Shown here piece after piece: positions 1 through 11,482 of a stretch of 64,000 nt of DNA. Positions within the stretch are counted from its first letter, which is position 1. The number at the start of each line of letters is the position of its first letter. Below the pieces are notes generated by a model, which saw nothing but the letters and a program-made list of their open reading frames with translations, searched no databases and was not told the origin of the DNA. This stretch comes from Hexactinellida sp. DTS-2022 (taxonomy: Eukaryota; Porifera; Hexactinellida), in the NCBI GenBank assembly GCA_028753945.1, contig JAPNXP010000001.1:186001-250000 (forward strand), written 5' to 3'. The position numbers and the translations under genes were made by a program.

Positions 1-33
1 TAACAATCTGATACTTGCTACCGCTGCTTGCAG

Positions 34-156
34 GATAGCATGATAGAGTTCCCATTCTCAACTCTAAAGTCCTGGTTCCCGAATGCAAACGACAAGACAA
101 TTGTTCTCACCTTCAAGAAGCGAAGGTATCTCTTCCTTGTTCAGGATGCGAGGTAA
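34..156 (+). CDS. 3' end or internal exon of a truncated gene, possibly FERM/PTB-like
   Basis: A reading frame opens directly after a good acceptor (pyrimidine-rich tract ending in CAG at 31-33) and reads about 40 residues, including FPFSTLKSWFPNANDKT and KKRRYLFLVQDAR, before TAA at 154-156. The AGGTAACT at the end could equally be a splice donor, so it may be an internal exon. The alternation of hydrophobic strands with a basic cluster resembles the third lobe of a FERM domain, but the piece is too short to assign. The rest of the gene lies left of the window. Confidence 0.4.
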   Translation, partial: DSMIEFPFSTLKSWFPNANDKTIVLTFKKRRYLFLVQDAR

Positions 157-159
157 CTG

Positions 160-594
160 ATACGTTATTCTAGCTAGAAATACAGATTACAAAGTATACT
201 ACTTCCTGAAGTTAATTTAAATTATACCTAATATTTGGATTGAGATAAGCAGTGTATAAATATTGGACAATTGGTATAAATGTGCAAGCAATTTGCATGT
301 AAAACTTAGGCTATAAATTCGATAAGAATGAGAAGTCCTAACAAAGCACCTTACAAATTAGGAATATGGAAAGTCAAATTAGGAAATATTATATGGAAAG
401 CCAAATTAAATACAACTTTCCTATTTCTCAATAGTTCGATCCCATTTGTGATAACTCTGGAAATGTGCAGGCCGACTAATCTATTCCTTAATTGAGTTCT
501 TAAATATGGAAAGCTACAATACACATTCCGCAATAATATAATGCCAGATATTCAAATAGATTAAACTTGTTCTCTTATAAAACTGTTAGACTTA
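160..594. other. AT-rich spacer
   Basis: No coding signal. It contains short internal duplications: a phrase of the type attaggaaa..atatggaaagc recurs around 358-400 and 505-515. The 60-codon frame across it on the minus strand is made of these repeats and shows no protein character. Confidence 0.6.
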
Positions 595-1080
595 TTAGCT
601 GGGATCCTCGTCTGTATTGAGCATCATGTGAATGAATTCTTTGTAGTTAATCTGTCCGTCTCCATCTTGGTCTGCCTCTCTAATTAAATCCTCGATTTCT
701 TCCTCGCTGAATTTCTCTCCAATCTGTTTGAACATTTGCTTTAACTCTTCAGTTGTAATGAACCCATTCCCATCTCGATCCAGCTGCATGAACAGGTCCA
801 TTATCTGCTCCCGCCAGTTGGACTCGTTTAATCGCTGAGTAGCAAACAGAATGAATTCATCTTTGTCCACTCTCCCGTTCTCATCAACATCCATCTCGGT
901 GTATAGCGCTGTCAGTTCGTCTTCAGTTGGATGGTAGCCCATCCCGGACAGGAAGGAGGCCATCTCCGGGATGCACAGCTCGTCCTCGTTAGCCTGTATC
1001 GCCTCGTTCACCTCCTCCACTATCAATTTATTATCTCGTAGCTGCGACATCACTGGTTTGAATTTGGGGGCACTGGCCAT
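595..1080 (-). CDS. Calmodulin-like EF-hand protein
   Basis: Single-exon gene for 161 residues, slightly longer than calmodulin (149). Three canonical 12-residue Ca2+-binding loops are visible: D64-E75 (DVDENGRVDKDE), D101-E112 (DRDGNGFITTEE) and D127-E138 (DQDGDGQINYKE). The first EF-hand position (about residues 26-42) has lost the aspartates of the loop and is probably non-binding. The spacing of the four hands and the central linker match the calmodulin/troponin C superfamily. It should act as a cytosolic Ca2+ sensor; the partner cannot be told. Calmodulin proper has four active loops, so this is a calmodulin-like or troponin C-like paralogue rather than calmodulin. The ATG at 1080 is the only sensible start. 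Confidence 0.9.
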   Translation of the reverse strand: MASAPKFKPVMSQLRDNKLIVEEVNEAIQANEDELCIPEMASFLSGMGYHPTEDELTALYTEMDVDENGRVDKDEFILFATQRLNESNWREQIMDLFMQLDRDGNGFITTEELKQMFKQIGEKFSEEEIEDLIREADQDGDGQINYKEFIHMMLNTDEDPS

Positions 1081-1312
1081 CTTTACAACTGATTGCTATT
1101 TAGTAGTATTAGTATAATTATCATTTAGTTTAACTGTGTTCGATCTCGAATAGAACTTGATACAGTTGTCACATTAACTATTAAATATATAAGCATATAT
1201 TATATTTTAATCAACTCTGAACAAGCAATTTGAAAAAGGATTAAGTTAATTAAGTTATCGTATAATATGCAACGAAATAAGCGCAGAATACAAATGCTCT
1301 ATGAATCAGTTT

Positions 1313-2194
1313 TCAAAGCGGAGGATGAATATTGACGTGTCCAGGTAGAGGCAACGGTTGATTGCAGTCTTCCTTTTGCATTGCGTTAGCATACAAAGAT
1401 CGATTGAAGTATTTATTCTCTAAGGTAAAAGAGGAAACTGTTTCCTTGTTATGAATTTTTCCGTTTACAGTTATTCGCCACATAACACCATCAATTCCTG
1501 AAATGGATAGCCATAGGTCATCTTCTGATTTGAACTCGTAAAACTCACTCTTTTCTAGAATCTTGTATTTTGTACCACACATTGAGGTTAGTTTTATGTT
1601 CTGACTCCCGTGATTGAGTATTATCAGTTTGTACGAGTTAGATTCCAATTTGAACTTAATAATAAACTGTTGCCCAGATACGTGTTGATCTTTTATAAGG
1701 ACATGGACATCCGTTAATCGTCGTCCGAAAATGATCAATTCTGTTAATCCGAGTGGAATGTTATAGAACGGACACATGTAGTTCAACAGGAGTTTCAGTT
1801 CGTTAGAGATTGACGAGATATCAAGGCCACTCACCAAGTGGGTGCCTATAACGCACCTGAGATCTGAATTATCTGGGCTGGGCGCTGGTCTCGGGGGCGG
1901 GGGCATTACACCAAAGGGCTCTTCCGCGTGATTCTGTAGCGAGTCATAGGGACCCAGTGTAAGGTTATAATGGTCAGATGACATGGCCGCTATATTCGAT
2001 GTATCAACTAGCTGGGGTCTAGAGTAGTTGGGTTGAGGCTGGTTTTGATCCAAGAACGGTTCTTCTCTATCCAAACTGAAACTATGGATCGGGACAAGTT
2101 CTGGTATTATGTATTTTAAGGCGTATTCGTCCGTGTTTTGAATCTGTTGGGTCTGCCTTCTATTGTCAAAGTGCGTAAATGTTAACCCGTTCAT
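1313..2194 (-). CDS. Divergent FHA-domain protein, possibly TIFA-like
   Basis: Intronless, 293 residues. The first 110 residues are low-complexity and proline/polar rich (PPPPRPAPSP). Residues about 150-245 read like an FHA fold: FGRRLTDVHVLIKDQHVSGQQF fits the GR..(D)..I.D..VSR.H pattern, followed by NHGSQN at the S.NG position and EFYEFKSEDD at the L..GD position. The KDQHVSGQQFIIKF stretch resembles the core of TIFA, the TRAF-interacting FHA adaptor, but the second conserved Arg of VSR is Gly here. FHA domains bind phosphothreonine. This assignment is by eye from motif spacing; without a profile search the gene should be read as probably FHA-like, family uncertain. Confidence 0.45.
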   Translation of the reverse strand: MNGLTFTHFDNRRQTQQIQNTDEYALKYIIPELVPIHSFSLDREEPFLDQNQPQPNYSRPQLVDTSNIAAMSSDHYNLTLGPYDSLQNHAEEPFGVMPPPPRPAPSPDNSDLRCVIGTHLVSGLDISSISNELKLLLNYMCPFYNIPLGLTELIIFGRRLTDVHVLIKDQHVSGQQFIIKFKLESNSYKLIILNHGSQNIKLTSMCGTKYKILEKSEFYEFKSEDDLWLSISGIDGVMWRITVNGKIHNKETVSSFTLENKYFNRSLYANAMQKEDCNQPLPLPGHVNIHPPL

Positions 2195-2906
2195 TATCTG
2201 ATCTACTGGCTAATTGGAAATTAGATGTGAGGTTTGAGAAGATTTGAGATTATATAGACAAACTAGCTTATGAAATCACAAATAAATAATGAATTTATTT
2301 GTCCCTCAGTAATAATTTTTACTTTTGAATACCCAAACAGAGAATTGTTGAACAACTCCACTTTCATAATATTATCCATACATTCATTAAAATACCTTTG
2401 TACATATTATATTTCTAAATTAATTCTTACGAACTTACTTGCAATTTGAATACTTTCAGCCGCAATTATTTACTGAACGAAGAATAAATTGAATTTATTT
2501 GTGTATAGTATATTGGCTTGTCCCTTCAGAGTTTTTATCTAGGTCATTCCTTAAAGGCCGAAATTGGAATTTGAGCTTACAACTTCAGCTCGTGGTTGTA
2601 AATTGGCATAATATACTGTTACACTCATACGATTACAGAATAATTTATAAAGAGCTTACGGGGATACGTCTATCCAATTTTATTTAATAAAATAAATAAT
2701 TGCTATTTCAACTATAAGTTATATGCCCTAAAATGGTATTCATTCAGCTTGTTAAGAAATAACTTAATAATACTCCATTCTGCCTGTAGTGTAGTGACCG
2801 AAATCTCTAACGTGCTACAACAGTGTGCAGATGAATTAAATGTAAGCTACTTTACACGCGGCACTATACGCGATGACTTATTCACTGTCTGTATTACGTC
2901 ACATAG
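2195..2906. other. AT-rich spacer, possible 5' exon of the RasGEF gene
   Basis: Mostly AT-rich noncoding sequence. Around 2770-2900 the base composition becomes more coding-like, and a plausible acceptor (cacatag, ending 2906) leads into the open frame of the next gene, so an unplaced upstream exon of the RasGEF may lie here. Confidence 0.4.
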
Positions 2907-2984
2907 AACAGCCCAACCGTTGAGAAGAACCCTCTCTACACCTCCTCAGAACAGTCCCCTCGCGACAAGAAGCACTCTAGCTCC

Positions 2985-4849
2985 ATGATCCATGAGGACT
3001 CTCCAATCAATAGAATGGCGGTAGAAAATGCGCCCACCAAAGCTCGGAAGCATTCCAAGCTCCCCCACTACCTAACAACCGAAGAGATAGAGTCCAACTC
3101 CTCATCGATTGCCTCTGCTTCTATCCTCCCCTCAGCTGAGGAGAGTTCGGATAACAACAGCACTTCCTACGACGAGCTCATGGCCCTGGCCACTGGAGTC
3201 CCCCCCACCACTCTATCCTTCCTTCACAATTCAGAGGGCACACATCTCGCTACTAAGCTACACCAAGTAAGACAACCTTGTTATACACTCAGGGAGTTGT
3301 GTTTATCTGTTTATCAAGGTTTCTTCTCGCACCTCTCAAAATGGAAAGAGTCACCGCAAGTCCAGAGTCACGTCCGGAAATGGGTCTGCGGACCCCAGTC
3401 CCTCCGGCGCGAAGCGTGTCTCCGGCAAGCTCTCCCCCAGACGGAAGACCCGGGACAGGAACAGTCGCCCCTCCCCCAAGGACTCGGTTGGCAAGAAGAA
3501 GTACCGCGACAAGGAGGGGGACCTCACCATAGAGCGAGACATCATCCACTGGCTGTCTCAGACCAGAACGTTTGACCCTTCCGAGCAACAGACGGCTGCC
3601 AAGAACGAATTTGAACTCTCCGGCGGGGTGGGCATGGGTCGACAGGTTTTCTGCAACTGCCCTCCGGATCCCGAGTTCTCTCCCAATCTCAGACTTGACC
3701 ATATATGGTATGACACGCTCTTATCCCGATTCATAAGACCTGTTTGACACATTTGTGCTCTTAACAGTTTGGAGGATTTGCTGCAGAGCCCGAGAGAACT
3801 AGCCCGGCAGATAACTCTGCTGGACTTTGACCTCCTCTGCAAGATAACCCCGGAGGACTGTCTCAGCTACGTCATACCGGAGCAGAGAAGAGAGGGCTTC
3901 AACGAGAAAGACGCAATTAAGCTGTTTGTCGACAGAGGGAACCTGGGGAAGTTCGCTTATAGGTTCGGTCAGCTGAGCTCGTGGGTGGCGAGCAGCGTGC
4001 TTCTGTTCGAGGTGCTGCAGGACAGAATCGAGGCTCTCAGACTCTTCATACAGGCGGCTATGGTAATGCCCTGTCTCTGATATAATAGCTCGTATCGAAC
4101 TCGGTTTTTTCTAACTATTTATTTGGATGCAAATAAAGTAAGAAAGATCCGATAATTAGAATAATCCGTTTGAAATAATACAAAATCGAATTTTCTTACA
4201 CATTTAGAATAAATAGTTAGTTAGAAAAAACCGGTTTCGGCTGTACTTATGCTATTCACCCCAGGAGTGCTATCACTTGAAGAACTACCATGCAGTGCAG
4301 GCTATCGTGATAGGGGCGCTGCAGTCGCCCCCCATCCGACACCTGGAGAAGACCTGGGAGGGAATAGCTCCCCAGTACAGGGACTTCATAGACGAAGTCT
4401 CTGAGCTGTTCGAGGCTAAGAACAACTACGCCAAGTACCGACAGTGCATACAGACAACCGAAGTGCCAGCTGTTCCCTTCTTCCTGCTCTACCTGAAGGA
4501 TCTAACCTACATCGTGAATGCAAACCCGGACTTCCTCAGGGGAGGGATGATCAACTTCGATAAGCGGCGGTTGATTTACGCCAGGCTGGAAGAGATACAG
4601 TATTTCCAGAGCCACAAGTACCAGCTCAAGCGAGTCCCGGAAATAAGAAGATATTTGTTTAACGCGCGGTTCATCGCTCAAGAGAAGTTGGTTCATGTAG
4701 CGCACGAGTTGGAGAGTCGGGACGGGCGGTCTGGAGGGTCGCAGGGGTCGCTCTACTCCGAGGGTTCATCCAACAGAGACGTGGCGAGTTTCTATGGGAC
4801 AATATCGCGGAATATAACACGTCGTGGGGGTTTTAATAAAAAAAGTTAA
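2985..4849 (+). CDS. Ras-family guanine nucleotide exchange factor (CDC25-homology domain)
   Basis: Spliced gene. Exons: 2985-3266, 3319-3707, 3768-4062 and 4265-4849; all junctions are GT-AG and join in frame to 516 residues. The frame is open upstream to 2907, just after an acceptor, so the true start may lie in an earlier exon. Residues 1-220 are polar, Ser-rich and basic. The RasGEF catalytic domain fills about 224-460: SPRELARQITLLDFDLL is the classic opening block and NYHAVQAIVIGAL..PPIRHLEKTWEGI is the central block, followed by PAVPFFLLYLKDLTYI. Such domains release GDP from Ras or Rap GTPases. I see no clear REM (RasGEF_N) domain. The AATAAA at about 4835 overlaps the last codons. 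The gene converges on the aldehyde dehydrogenase, 138 bp away. Confidence 0.88.
4092..4246. mobile_element. MITE-like inverted-repeat element in a RasGEF intron
   Basis: Lies inside the third intron of the RasGEF gene. The left end has tcggttttttctaacta and the right end tagttagaaaaaaccgg followed by tttcggctgta, an inverted pair. The same terminal sequence occurs at 9273-9460, so this is a repeated family with no coding capacity. Confidence 0.7.
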
Positions 4850-4987
4850 TTTTATATCGCACTTATTTTACGTAATTCACTTGAACGCTCCATACGATTT
4901 GTTTTATATTATTGTATAAGAATAACTATTAACTAAATATATTATTTGTGTCTATCTTATGAAATACTCTAACTAACTTGTATTAAA

Positions 4988-6472
4988 CTAGGAGTTCTTA
5001 TTCGATATTTTCATGACGGTCGTCTTCAGCTCCGAGTACTGCTTCACGCCCTCCTCTCCCAATTCCCTTCCTATCCCCGACATCTTGTAGCCTCCGAATG
5101 GCGTGCAAGCCGTTGTCACTTCGAAACAGTTTATCCACACGGACCCGGCCCTGAGTCGTCTAGACACGTACATGGCGCTCTCTAGGTCTCGAGTCATCAC
5201 CCCTCCCCCCAGTCCGTATTTTGTGGCGTTAGCTCTCTCGATCGCCTCATCCATGGTCTTGAATTTGAAAATGGACTGTACAGGTCCGAATATCTCTTCT
5301 CTCGCGATCCTCATGCCATCTTGCACATTAGAGAATACAGTAGGCTGAAGGAAGTAGCCCTTGTCTCCCAGTCTACTTCCCCCGCACTCCAGTTTGGCGC
5401 CTTCTTTCTTCCCACTCTCGATATGTTCTAGAATGTTCGTTAGCCGTTCTTCGCTTACCTGAGCCCCCATAATCGTATCAGGTAGAAACGGGTCCCCTAT
5501 TTTTATTTTCATAGCCAATTCCACTGACTTCCTCACAAATTCGTCGTAGATTTCCTCCTGAACGAATGTCCTGGAGCCAGAGGAGCAGGACTCCCCTTGG
5601 TTGTAGAACACAGTATTTTGACTGATTTGTACAGCTAAGTCCAGGTCTGCGTCCTTGAGGATAATGTTGGGGCTCTTTCCCCCCAGCTCCAGGGTCACGT
5701 TCTTCAGGTTGGTCCTCCCCGCTGCCTGCATGATTAGGTGTCCCACCTCAGTGGACCCTGTGAACGCCACCTTGTCCACGTCCATGTGCTCCGCTATCGC
5801 AGCGCCAGCCGTGGGCCCGTAGCCGGGGATCACGTTGACCACGCCCGGAGGGAACCCCGCCTCTCGGATGAGGGAGGCCAGGTAGAGGCCCGTGAGGGGC
5901 GTTTGTTCCGCTAACTTTAGGACGATCACGTTTCCTGTGGTCAGGGCCGGAGCCAGTTTCCATGCTGCCATCAGAAGTGGGAAGTTCCAGGGGATTATCT
6001 GACCCACTACGCCCACTGGCTCATGGCAAGTGTAAGCGAAGTAGTCGCCATCGATCGGAATAGTCTTTCCTACCATCTTATCGGACCAACCAGCGTAATA
6101 CTCGAAGCACTTTATCGTCTCTTCAACGTCACTCAGTGACTCTGTTATTGGCTTTCCATTGTCGAGGGTTTCAAGTTCCGACAAGTACTGACTGTCTCTC
6201 TCGAGGAGGCGCGCCAGTTTCTGCAGGAGCCGCCCCCTCTGCGAAGCGTCCGTCTTGCGCCAGGGGCTGTCCAGCTGGAAGGCTGCTTTTGCCGCTGCCA
6301 CCGCTCTGTCGACATCTTCTTTCCTTCCTTCCTCCACGTCGCAAATCTTCTCTCCCGTTCCGGGGCAAAACGTAGGAAACTTGTTGCCGTTGATTGAGGG
6401 AACGAATTCATTGTTTATAAACAAACTTGTGTATTTGATGTTGAGAACTTTCCCACTTGCCAGTCGATGCAT
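4988..6472 (-). CDS. Aldehyde dehydrogenase, ALDH1/ALDH2 class
   Basis: Single-exon, full-length enzyme of 494 residues. It oxidises aldehydes to acids with NAD(P)+. Visible hallmarks: PWNFP with the oxyanion Asn163, the cofactor Lys186 within [16 protein letters not shown] at about 239-244, the general base Glu262 in LELGGKSPN, and the nucleophile Cys296 in [11 protein letters not shown] (NQGQCC in most relatives). IFGPVQ and the C-terminal [16 protein letters not shown] are typical of the ALDH1A/ALDH2 group. The N-terminus ([10 protein letters not shown]) has no clear mitochondrial presequence, so a cytosolic location is more likely. Known members act on retinal, acetaldehyde and lipid-derived aldehydes; the substrate cannot be told here. 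Confidence 0.95.
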   Translation of the reverse strand: MHRLASGKVLNIKYTSLFINNEFVPSINGNKFPTFCPGTGEKICDVEEGRKEDVDRAVAAAKAAFQLDSPWRKTDASQRGRLLQKLARLLERDSQYLSELETLDNGKPITESLSDVEETIKCFEYYAGWSDKMVGKTIPIDGDYFAYTCHEPVGVVGQIIPWNFPLLMAAWKLAPALTTGNVIVLKLAEQTPLTGLYLASLIREAGFPPGVVNVIPGYGPTAGAAIAEHMDVDKVAFTGSTEVGHLIMQAAGRTNLKNVTLELGGKSPNIILKDADLDLAVQISQNTVFYNQGESCSSGSRTFVQEEIYDEFVRKSVELAMKIKIGDPFLPDTIMGAQVSEERLTNILEHIESGKKEGAKLECGGSRLGDKGYFLQPTVFSNVQDGMRIAREEIFGPVQSIFKFKTMDEAIERANATKYGLGGGVMTRDLESAMYVSRRLRAGSVWINCFEVTTACTPFGGYKMSGIGRELGEEGVKQYSELKTTVMKISNKNS

Positions 6473-6536
6473 TGCCAGCCAGTATGATCGACAATAATAC
6501 CAAATATCTAAGTTTTTATATCACTTATTATACGTA

Positions 6537-6700
6537 TACAATATAACCTCGTTAGAACGATCACGGTTAATACGAACACAATTTCTGTCCCCTTCAAAGC
6601 CTTTTCAATACAAATTACACCAGTTATTAATACTAATTCCGGGTAGGTCGAATATATTTTGACGGTCCCCTGGTGTTCGTACTAACGAGGTTCTACTGTA
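6537..6700. mobile_element. MITE with pogo/Tigger-style TIR
   Basis: The left end, TACAATATAACCTCGTTAG, is the imperfect inverse of the right end, CTAACGAGGTTCTACTGTA. It is bounded by TA, about 164 bp, non-coding. The ends match the element at 57592-57765 and the solo end at about 59021-59038. The ACCTCGTTA motif is typical of pogo/Tigger-type (Tc1/mariner superfamily) termini. Confidence 0.75.
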
Positions 6701-7188
6701 GTGTAATACGTAATACATTAAGTTGCTTCACTTATTCCAAAAAAATGTTCTTCGTTTCAGAAGATATTTTCAAATTGAAATTTATATGTCGTATTCGAAA
6801 TTGGGACTTAATTTGGCCTGAAACTCAATTCCCCCCCTGTCAATGCATTAAGAATTTTACCTAAATAACCCAATTTTCAATACCTACGTGGCTACGTATA
6901 ATACGTTAAGTTTCTATCTAATTTACTGTTCTATCCACTTTACCATTTTGTACATTAACTTTTATGTCCATATTTTGAAACAGATCCCATGCACGTGCTA
7001 CTTGCAAAAGGATCTGATTACACAGATAGATTGCTCAAATATTGCTCGCCCACTTGAGTTCATATAACAAGAACTGTCAAATTATATTTATTGAAAAAGC
7101 ATTCCGATGTAATAACACGTGAGTATAGAGAGGAGGGCAACATATATCTGAAGTGTGTCTCATTAATTGATTAGCTCATAGCTATTAA

Positions 7189-7386
7189 TACAGTCAGGTC
7201 TGCTTATTGTGGACAAGATTTCGTCTGCTTAATATGAAGTTTTTTTATTATGAACAAGCCCTATGGTCCCAATTTAACAACTTACATAGGGTTTGTATTA
7301 AGTTGAGTTCGCTTATTATAAAGTCTTTCTATTATGAACACAATTTTTGGTCCCTTGAATGTTCACAATAAAAGATCCTGACTGTA
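7189..7386. mobile_element. MITE with TACAGTCAGG-type TIR
   Basis: Begins TACAGTCAGGTCTGCTTATT and ends with the inverse AAAAGATCCTGACTGTA; about 198 bp, flanked by TA. Internal segments (tattatgaacaca, ttggtccc) recur in the element at 60637-60747, so this is a second family. Confidence 0.75.
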
Positions 7387-7919
7387 ATTCGCTTTGCAAA
7401 TACTATATGTGAGTGCTTTTTGATACAATACAATATATAATTGTCGCTAAGCGACTGCGACCCGAGACTAAAGGGTTCGTGAGCTTAAAATTGACTTTTG
7501 TGTCTAGGAGCGTGAAAATTCCCATTGCCACAAAAGAAAAATTGAGTAAAAGTATAGGCTATCACGTTCAGTTCTAATTAGCAAATTAGCTTGCCCTGAT
7601 AAGGCATTAGTGAGATATTAACTTATCCCAAAGGTGAGATCGGCTAGTGGAATATAAACTGGTTACCTTTAATTATCCTACGGATCTTTGCAACAAATAA
7701 ATAATTTAAGAAAATCCTTCCACCATATACACCAATGCAAATGTAGAAATATTGTAAACAGGGAGTAGATAATAATATTAAACTATTCACAATGATTAAA
7801 CTGATCCATTTACATACCAAATAATAAATTAAATATAGTGTGTATAAACATACAAATTATTAAACAGTACTTAAGAGTTGAGTGTTCAGAAGCGGATTGT
7901 TAAAAACTTGTATCATATT

Positions 7920-8100
7920 TCCATCAGGTAGTTTTCGCCGTTGTAGAAGTGAGGCTTTTTATCATTCCCATGCTTTGGGTCACTTTTCCTACATGTAGGT
8001 ATCTCATTATATTATTTATTTATAATATTATATGTACCTACAACTAATAACTGTAATAAAAAGTGAATACTGCCTCACCTGATAAATAGCTGGTTATTCC
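7920..8100. repeat. Imperfect inverted repeat
   Basis: The left arm (catcaggtag..gaggctttttat) and right arm (aaaaagtgaatactgcctcacctgat) are imperfect inverses around an AT-rich core that itself has tgtaggta facing tacctaca. It could be a decayed MITE or a hairpin-forming sequence. Confidence 0.4.
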
Positions 8101-8751
8101 TGAAAGAACCTTTTCCCTTGGTTGTTGCAGAACCTCCCACAATTGTACTGCGGACCTAGAGAATGGATTAAAGTGCACTTTAAAGGCACTTACTAATAAT
8201 AGATTTTATATTTAGCTATATTTATCGAAGTCAACCATTCTGACTCAATGAACGAAGACTATATTTCTGATCCACTTCACTTCACTTATTGCTTAATTTA
8301 CCAAATATATTTGAAGCAGATCAGACGATACTTTAGTGGAACGGATTCATTGATTATTAGCTATAATCACTCAGACACAAATTGGCTTAATCATCATTTT
8401 TATTGGAAACAACCATGAGACGTTAGAATTCACCCTGCCTAAAAGGTATACTATTTTATTGAAGATCAACGTATTAGATTTCCAACCTGCATTTCTAAGA
8501 TGTTCGTAATCACTCATTATTATAATTTATGTTTTATCTATTCTTACACATTGCATTGTAGCTATTGAATAAATTAATTTTAGAAACTACTTTGCTAGCA
8601 TGGTTTTCCACGGAGTTAAGTACAAAACAACAGTCTTTTACCATCTGGCTGCACTAATAACAAATTTGTTACCAGCTGTATGCTTACCAATCTTTCCAAG
8701 CTTGTATCTTCTCTATGAAGCTCATGTTGGAATTTGTAAAATATTGAAAAC

Positions 8752-10055
8752 CTATTTGAGATATAGAAATAAAGCGGTGTTGATGAAATAACCAAACAGG
8801 CAATTAACTCTCCTACCTCTCCAAACGATTGGGTAATAGCCTATTTCCTCACAGCTGCTCTCCTCTGGGCAAACACAGGGCCTAGAGACGATCCCTGTTT
8901 GTGCGATTTCTAATGATACACCATGATATACTAGTCTCATATTAAACATAACTTGTTGATAATGTTTATTACCTGGATGTGAATCTAGAAACTTCTGACA
9001 GTCCCGTTTTCCCTCCTTGAAAAGTTCGTCTAGTTTTTCGGACGACATTGGTAAGAGAGCAGTTACTATTCTCCAAATGTTGGTTAAACTGATCTCCAGA
9101 GTGTGTCCGAACAGTGCGTATTTCATAAACGCGTATTTATCTGGCTCTGGACATATATCAATGTCCCCACAGAATGGAGCCACTGTAATATTTGATTTAT
9201 TCCCTCGTGGTAAATTGTTGGAAAGACCACCATCATAATAGTACTAAAACGAGATGTAATTATCTATGCACGTACAGTTGAAACCGTTTTTTTCTAACCA
9301 TTTCTTTTCAGTTAAAATAGTAAGAAAAAACCGATAGTTAGAAAAAACCGATGAAAAATACAGTATAGTTGGAATTTCTTACAAAAATTGCATTACTAAT
9401 AGTTAGAATAAACCGATAAGTTAGAATAACCCGAGTTAGAATAAACCGGTTTCGACTGTATTGAGATCGGATACATAACACAGTCTATAGTATTACTCAC
9501 ATTTCCTCTGTACTCTGGGAACTTTAATCCCGCATACCCTGGCACGTAACAAGAAGCTATCATTACCTAAAGGTACAAATTATATATTTAATTTAAAGTA
9601 TTTTTAACTTAAATAATTACATCTCTAATGTTAGTTACCGTAATTAGTTCCTCTCTTGAATCGAATTTTGATATAATTTCATTAGCATGCACATATTGCG
9701 TGCAAGAAATAAATAGCCTATCAGTAGCTATTTCGTGTGCATTGGCTGGTAAGATGTTATCGAGATTCTTTCTTAGTGCATCTGAAAACTTAACATTGAA
9801 GTTCAGTGGCCCTCCCCATAATTCTTTCAGCTCCACAACAACATCTTTAATAATTTTTAAGCACTCACTCATTTGCTTATCGCATAGGAGCATCATTCCC
9901 ACGATACAGCCAGCCGAGCATCCGTATATCTTGTCGATCCTATCTGCCAGGTTAGGAATGCCTTTTCTTAGACTATCAATTACGCCCAAGTGGTAAATAC
10001 CGAGAAATCCACATCCCGAAAATGTAAGCTCTAGGTTCTTTTCGACTGAAGACAT
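8752..10055 (-). CDS. Patatin-like phospholipase (PNPLA family lipase/acylhydrolase)
   Basis: Three exons: 10055-9639, 9566-9501 and 9243-8752, joining in frame to 324 residues. The patatin fold is clear: the oxyanion loop FSGCGFLGIYHLGV near the start, the nucleophile elbow GCSAG (G-x-S-x-G) at about 45-49, and the catalytic Asp in YDGGLSNNLP at the start of exon 3. The 22-residue middle exon supplies VMIASCYVPGYAG, matching the CS..P.Y.G segment of PNPLA1-5. The size and Ser-Asp dyad fit the short adiponutrin/ATGL-type PNPLA group, which hydrolyses neutral lipids or retinyl esters at lipid droplets. The second intron (9500-9244) contains a TIR element. Confidence 0.88.
9273..9460. mobile_element. 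MITE inside a PNPLA intron
   Basis: Starts TACAGTTGAAACCGTTTTTT and ends AAACCGGTTTCGACTGTA; about 188 bp. The interior contains repeated copies of the gttagaaaaaaccgat motif. It is the same family as 4092-4246, and again sits within an intron. Confidence 0.75.
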
Positions 10056-11482
10056 TGTACTAAATCTGTCAAAGAGAGGAACTGGAATTATTATTGCTCT
10101 AGAACAGTTGGCTCACCATTCTTGAATGTAATTATCAGATATTATTATATTATTAATACATGTAATTACAATGTCGCTACGGGTATTGAGAATATGCATC
10201 AAGTGGAAATCTGCTCATAACTCTTTGTTCAGAAACATACAGTTGTGCATAATGAAATGTTTTGTTCTCAGACAGAAATAATTAAACTCGATTATGTAAT
10301 ATCGTCTCCCGGGTATCTGTGATTCTTTGTAGAAGCAATTTTGCGATTTTAATCAAATTAAAATAGTGGCGGCTCAAATGTGTTACCAATAAGAAATATC
10401 TGCTAGTGGTAGTATTTTATACTATGCAAGGACCTTAGAGTGAGTTACTAACTGGATAATTACAATTAATTGCTTGTAACACACTACTGAGTTTCCTCAC
10501 TCTTCACACAATATATTCACTACTGAAATTGAACTTATGAGAGACTACTTTTGAACTGTTTTATTAAAAGTTATTTACTTACCATTAACTCAATATAAGA
10601 CTAGTAGGATATTTTGATTACTGTTCAAAATTCCTTTCTAATCTAGATCAAGATCTGATTGTCCACTATCTGGATTCTGGACAAAGGTTTTGAAAACTTA
10701 ATTAATTCACTGTTACCTTAACTTAATTTATCTAATGTATACCGTATACATATTTAAGAATGTCGTAAATGCTTCAGTTCTTGAAGGAAGTTCAATAAGT
10801 AGTATATTATAATTTATACGCTAGTCATAGTACGTACGTTATTAGCAGAGATGGGCCAAGTCTCTAGCAATTAGAGATTTAAGGTTAAATCCCAGTTCCA
10901 TTCAGATGGTAAAAATGTTACTTCAATCTTTGGAATTGGACTTAAATTCCCAAATTTCTAGTAAGGGATGGAATTAATGATTTTAATTCAATTAAGAAGC
11001 GGTCTTATTCTCACCATTAATTAAACCATTAATAATAATTAGATTTTAATAAAAATACGAGTAATTAATTAAACTTAATTTTAAAGTCAGAATAATTAAA
11101 TAATTATTTTAACTTATTGAATATTCTTTTCAAACTACCCTAACTAGTGAGAGCAGTAACAATAGCAATATTTCCTAATTATCATATAACAATAACTCAC
11201 CTTTTGTTGATAAAACTGTTGTTATTTCGCCACTGAAGTTAAGACAATATACAAACTCTATTATCCTTGAATTTGTAGTCTCTTTTATAGCTAGTTGTAT
11301 GTGGGCGTAGCATCCGAATTCTGGTCTCTGATACACAGCATATCTTCGTTTAACTTACAATAATTTGAATATTTACCATAATTAACTTGCCCTTTCCACT
11401 CAATATTTATTACGCCAGGTCCACGTCATCACTTCTAAGACTTTAATAAACCAGTACATTATGACGTAGCTAGACATTTGGT
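10056..11482. other. AT-rich spacer
   Basis: About 1.4 kb between the divergently arranged lipase and transporter genes. Very AT-rich with many short direct and inverted homopolymer-like runs (11000-11110 is largely aattaatt). I see no gene, RNA or well-formed repeat in it. Confidence 0.5.

Larger units (their letters stand above)
6473..8751. other. Long AT-rich spacer with repeat elements
   Basis: About 2.3 kb without a gene. It holds two TIR elements (6537-6700 and 7189-7386, listed separately) and an imperfect inverted repeat at about 7920-8100 (atcaggt and aggctttttat facing aaaaag and cacctgat around an AT-rich core flanked by tgtaggta/tacctaca). Nothing else is recognisable. Confidence 0.6.

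Noticed and set aside
351-533. 60-codon minus-strand frame
   Set aside because: Built from local AT-rich duplications; repeated PNL/NLTFHI phrases indicate repeat DNA, not a gene.
8600-8791. 63-codon plus-strand frame with hydrophobic residues
   Set aside because: Overlaps the 3' end of the PNPLA gene in the opposite strand and has no homology-like pattern.
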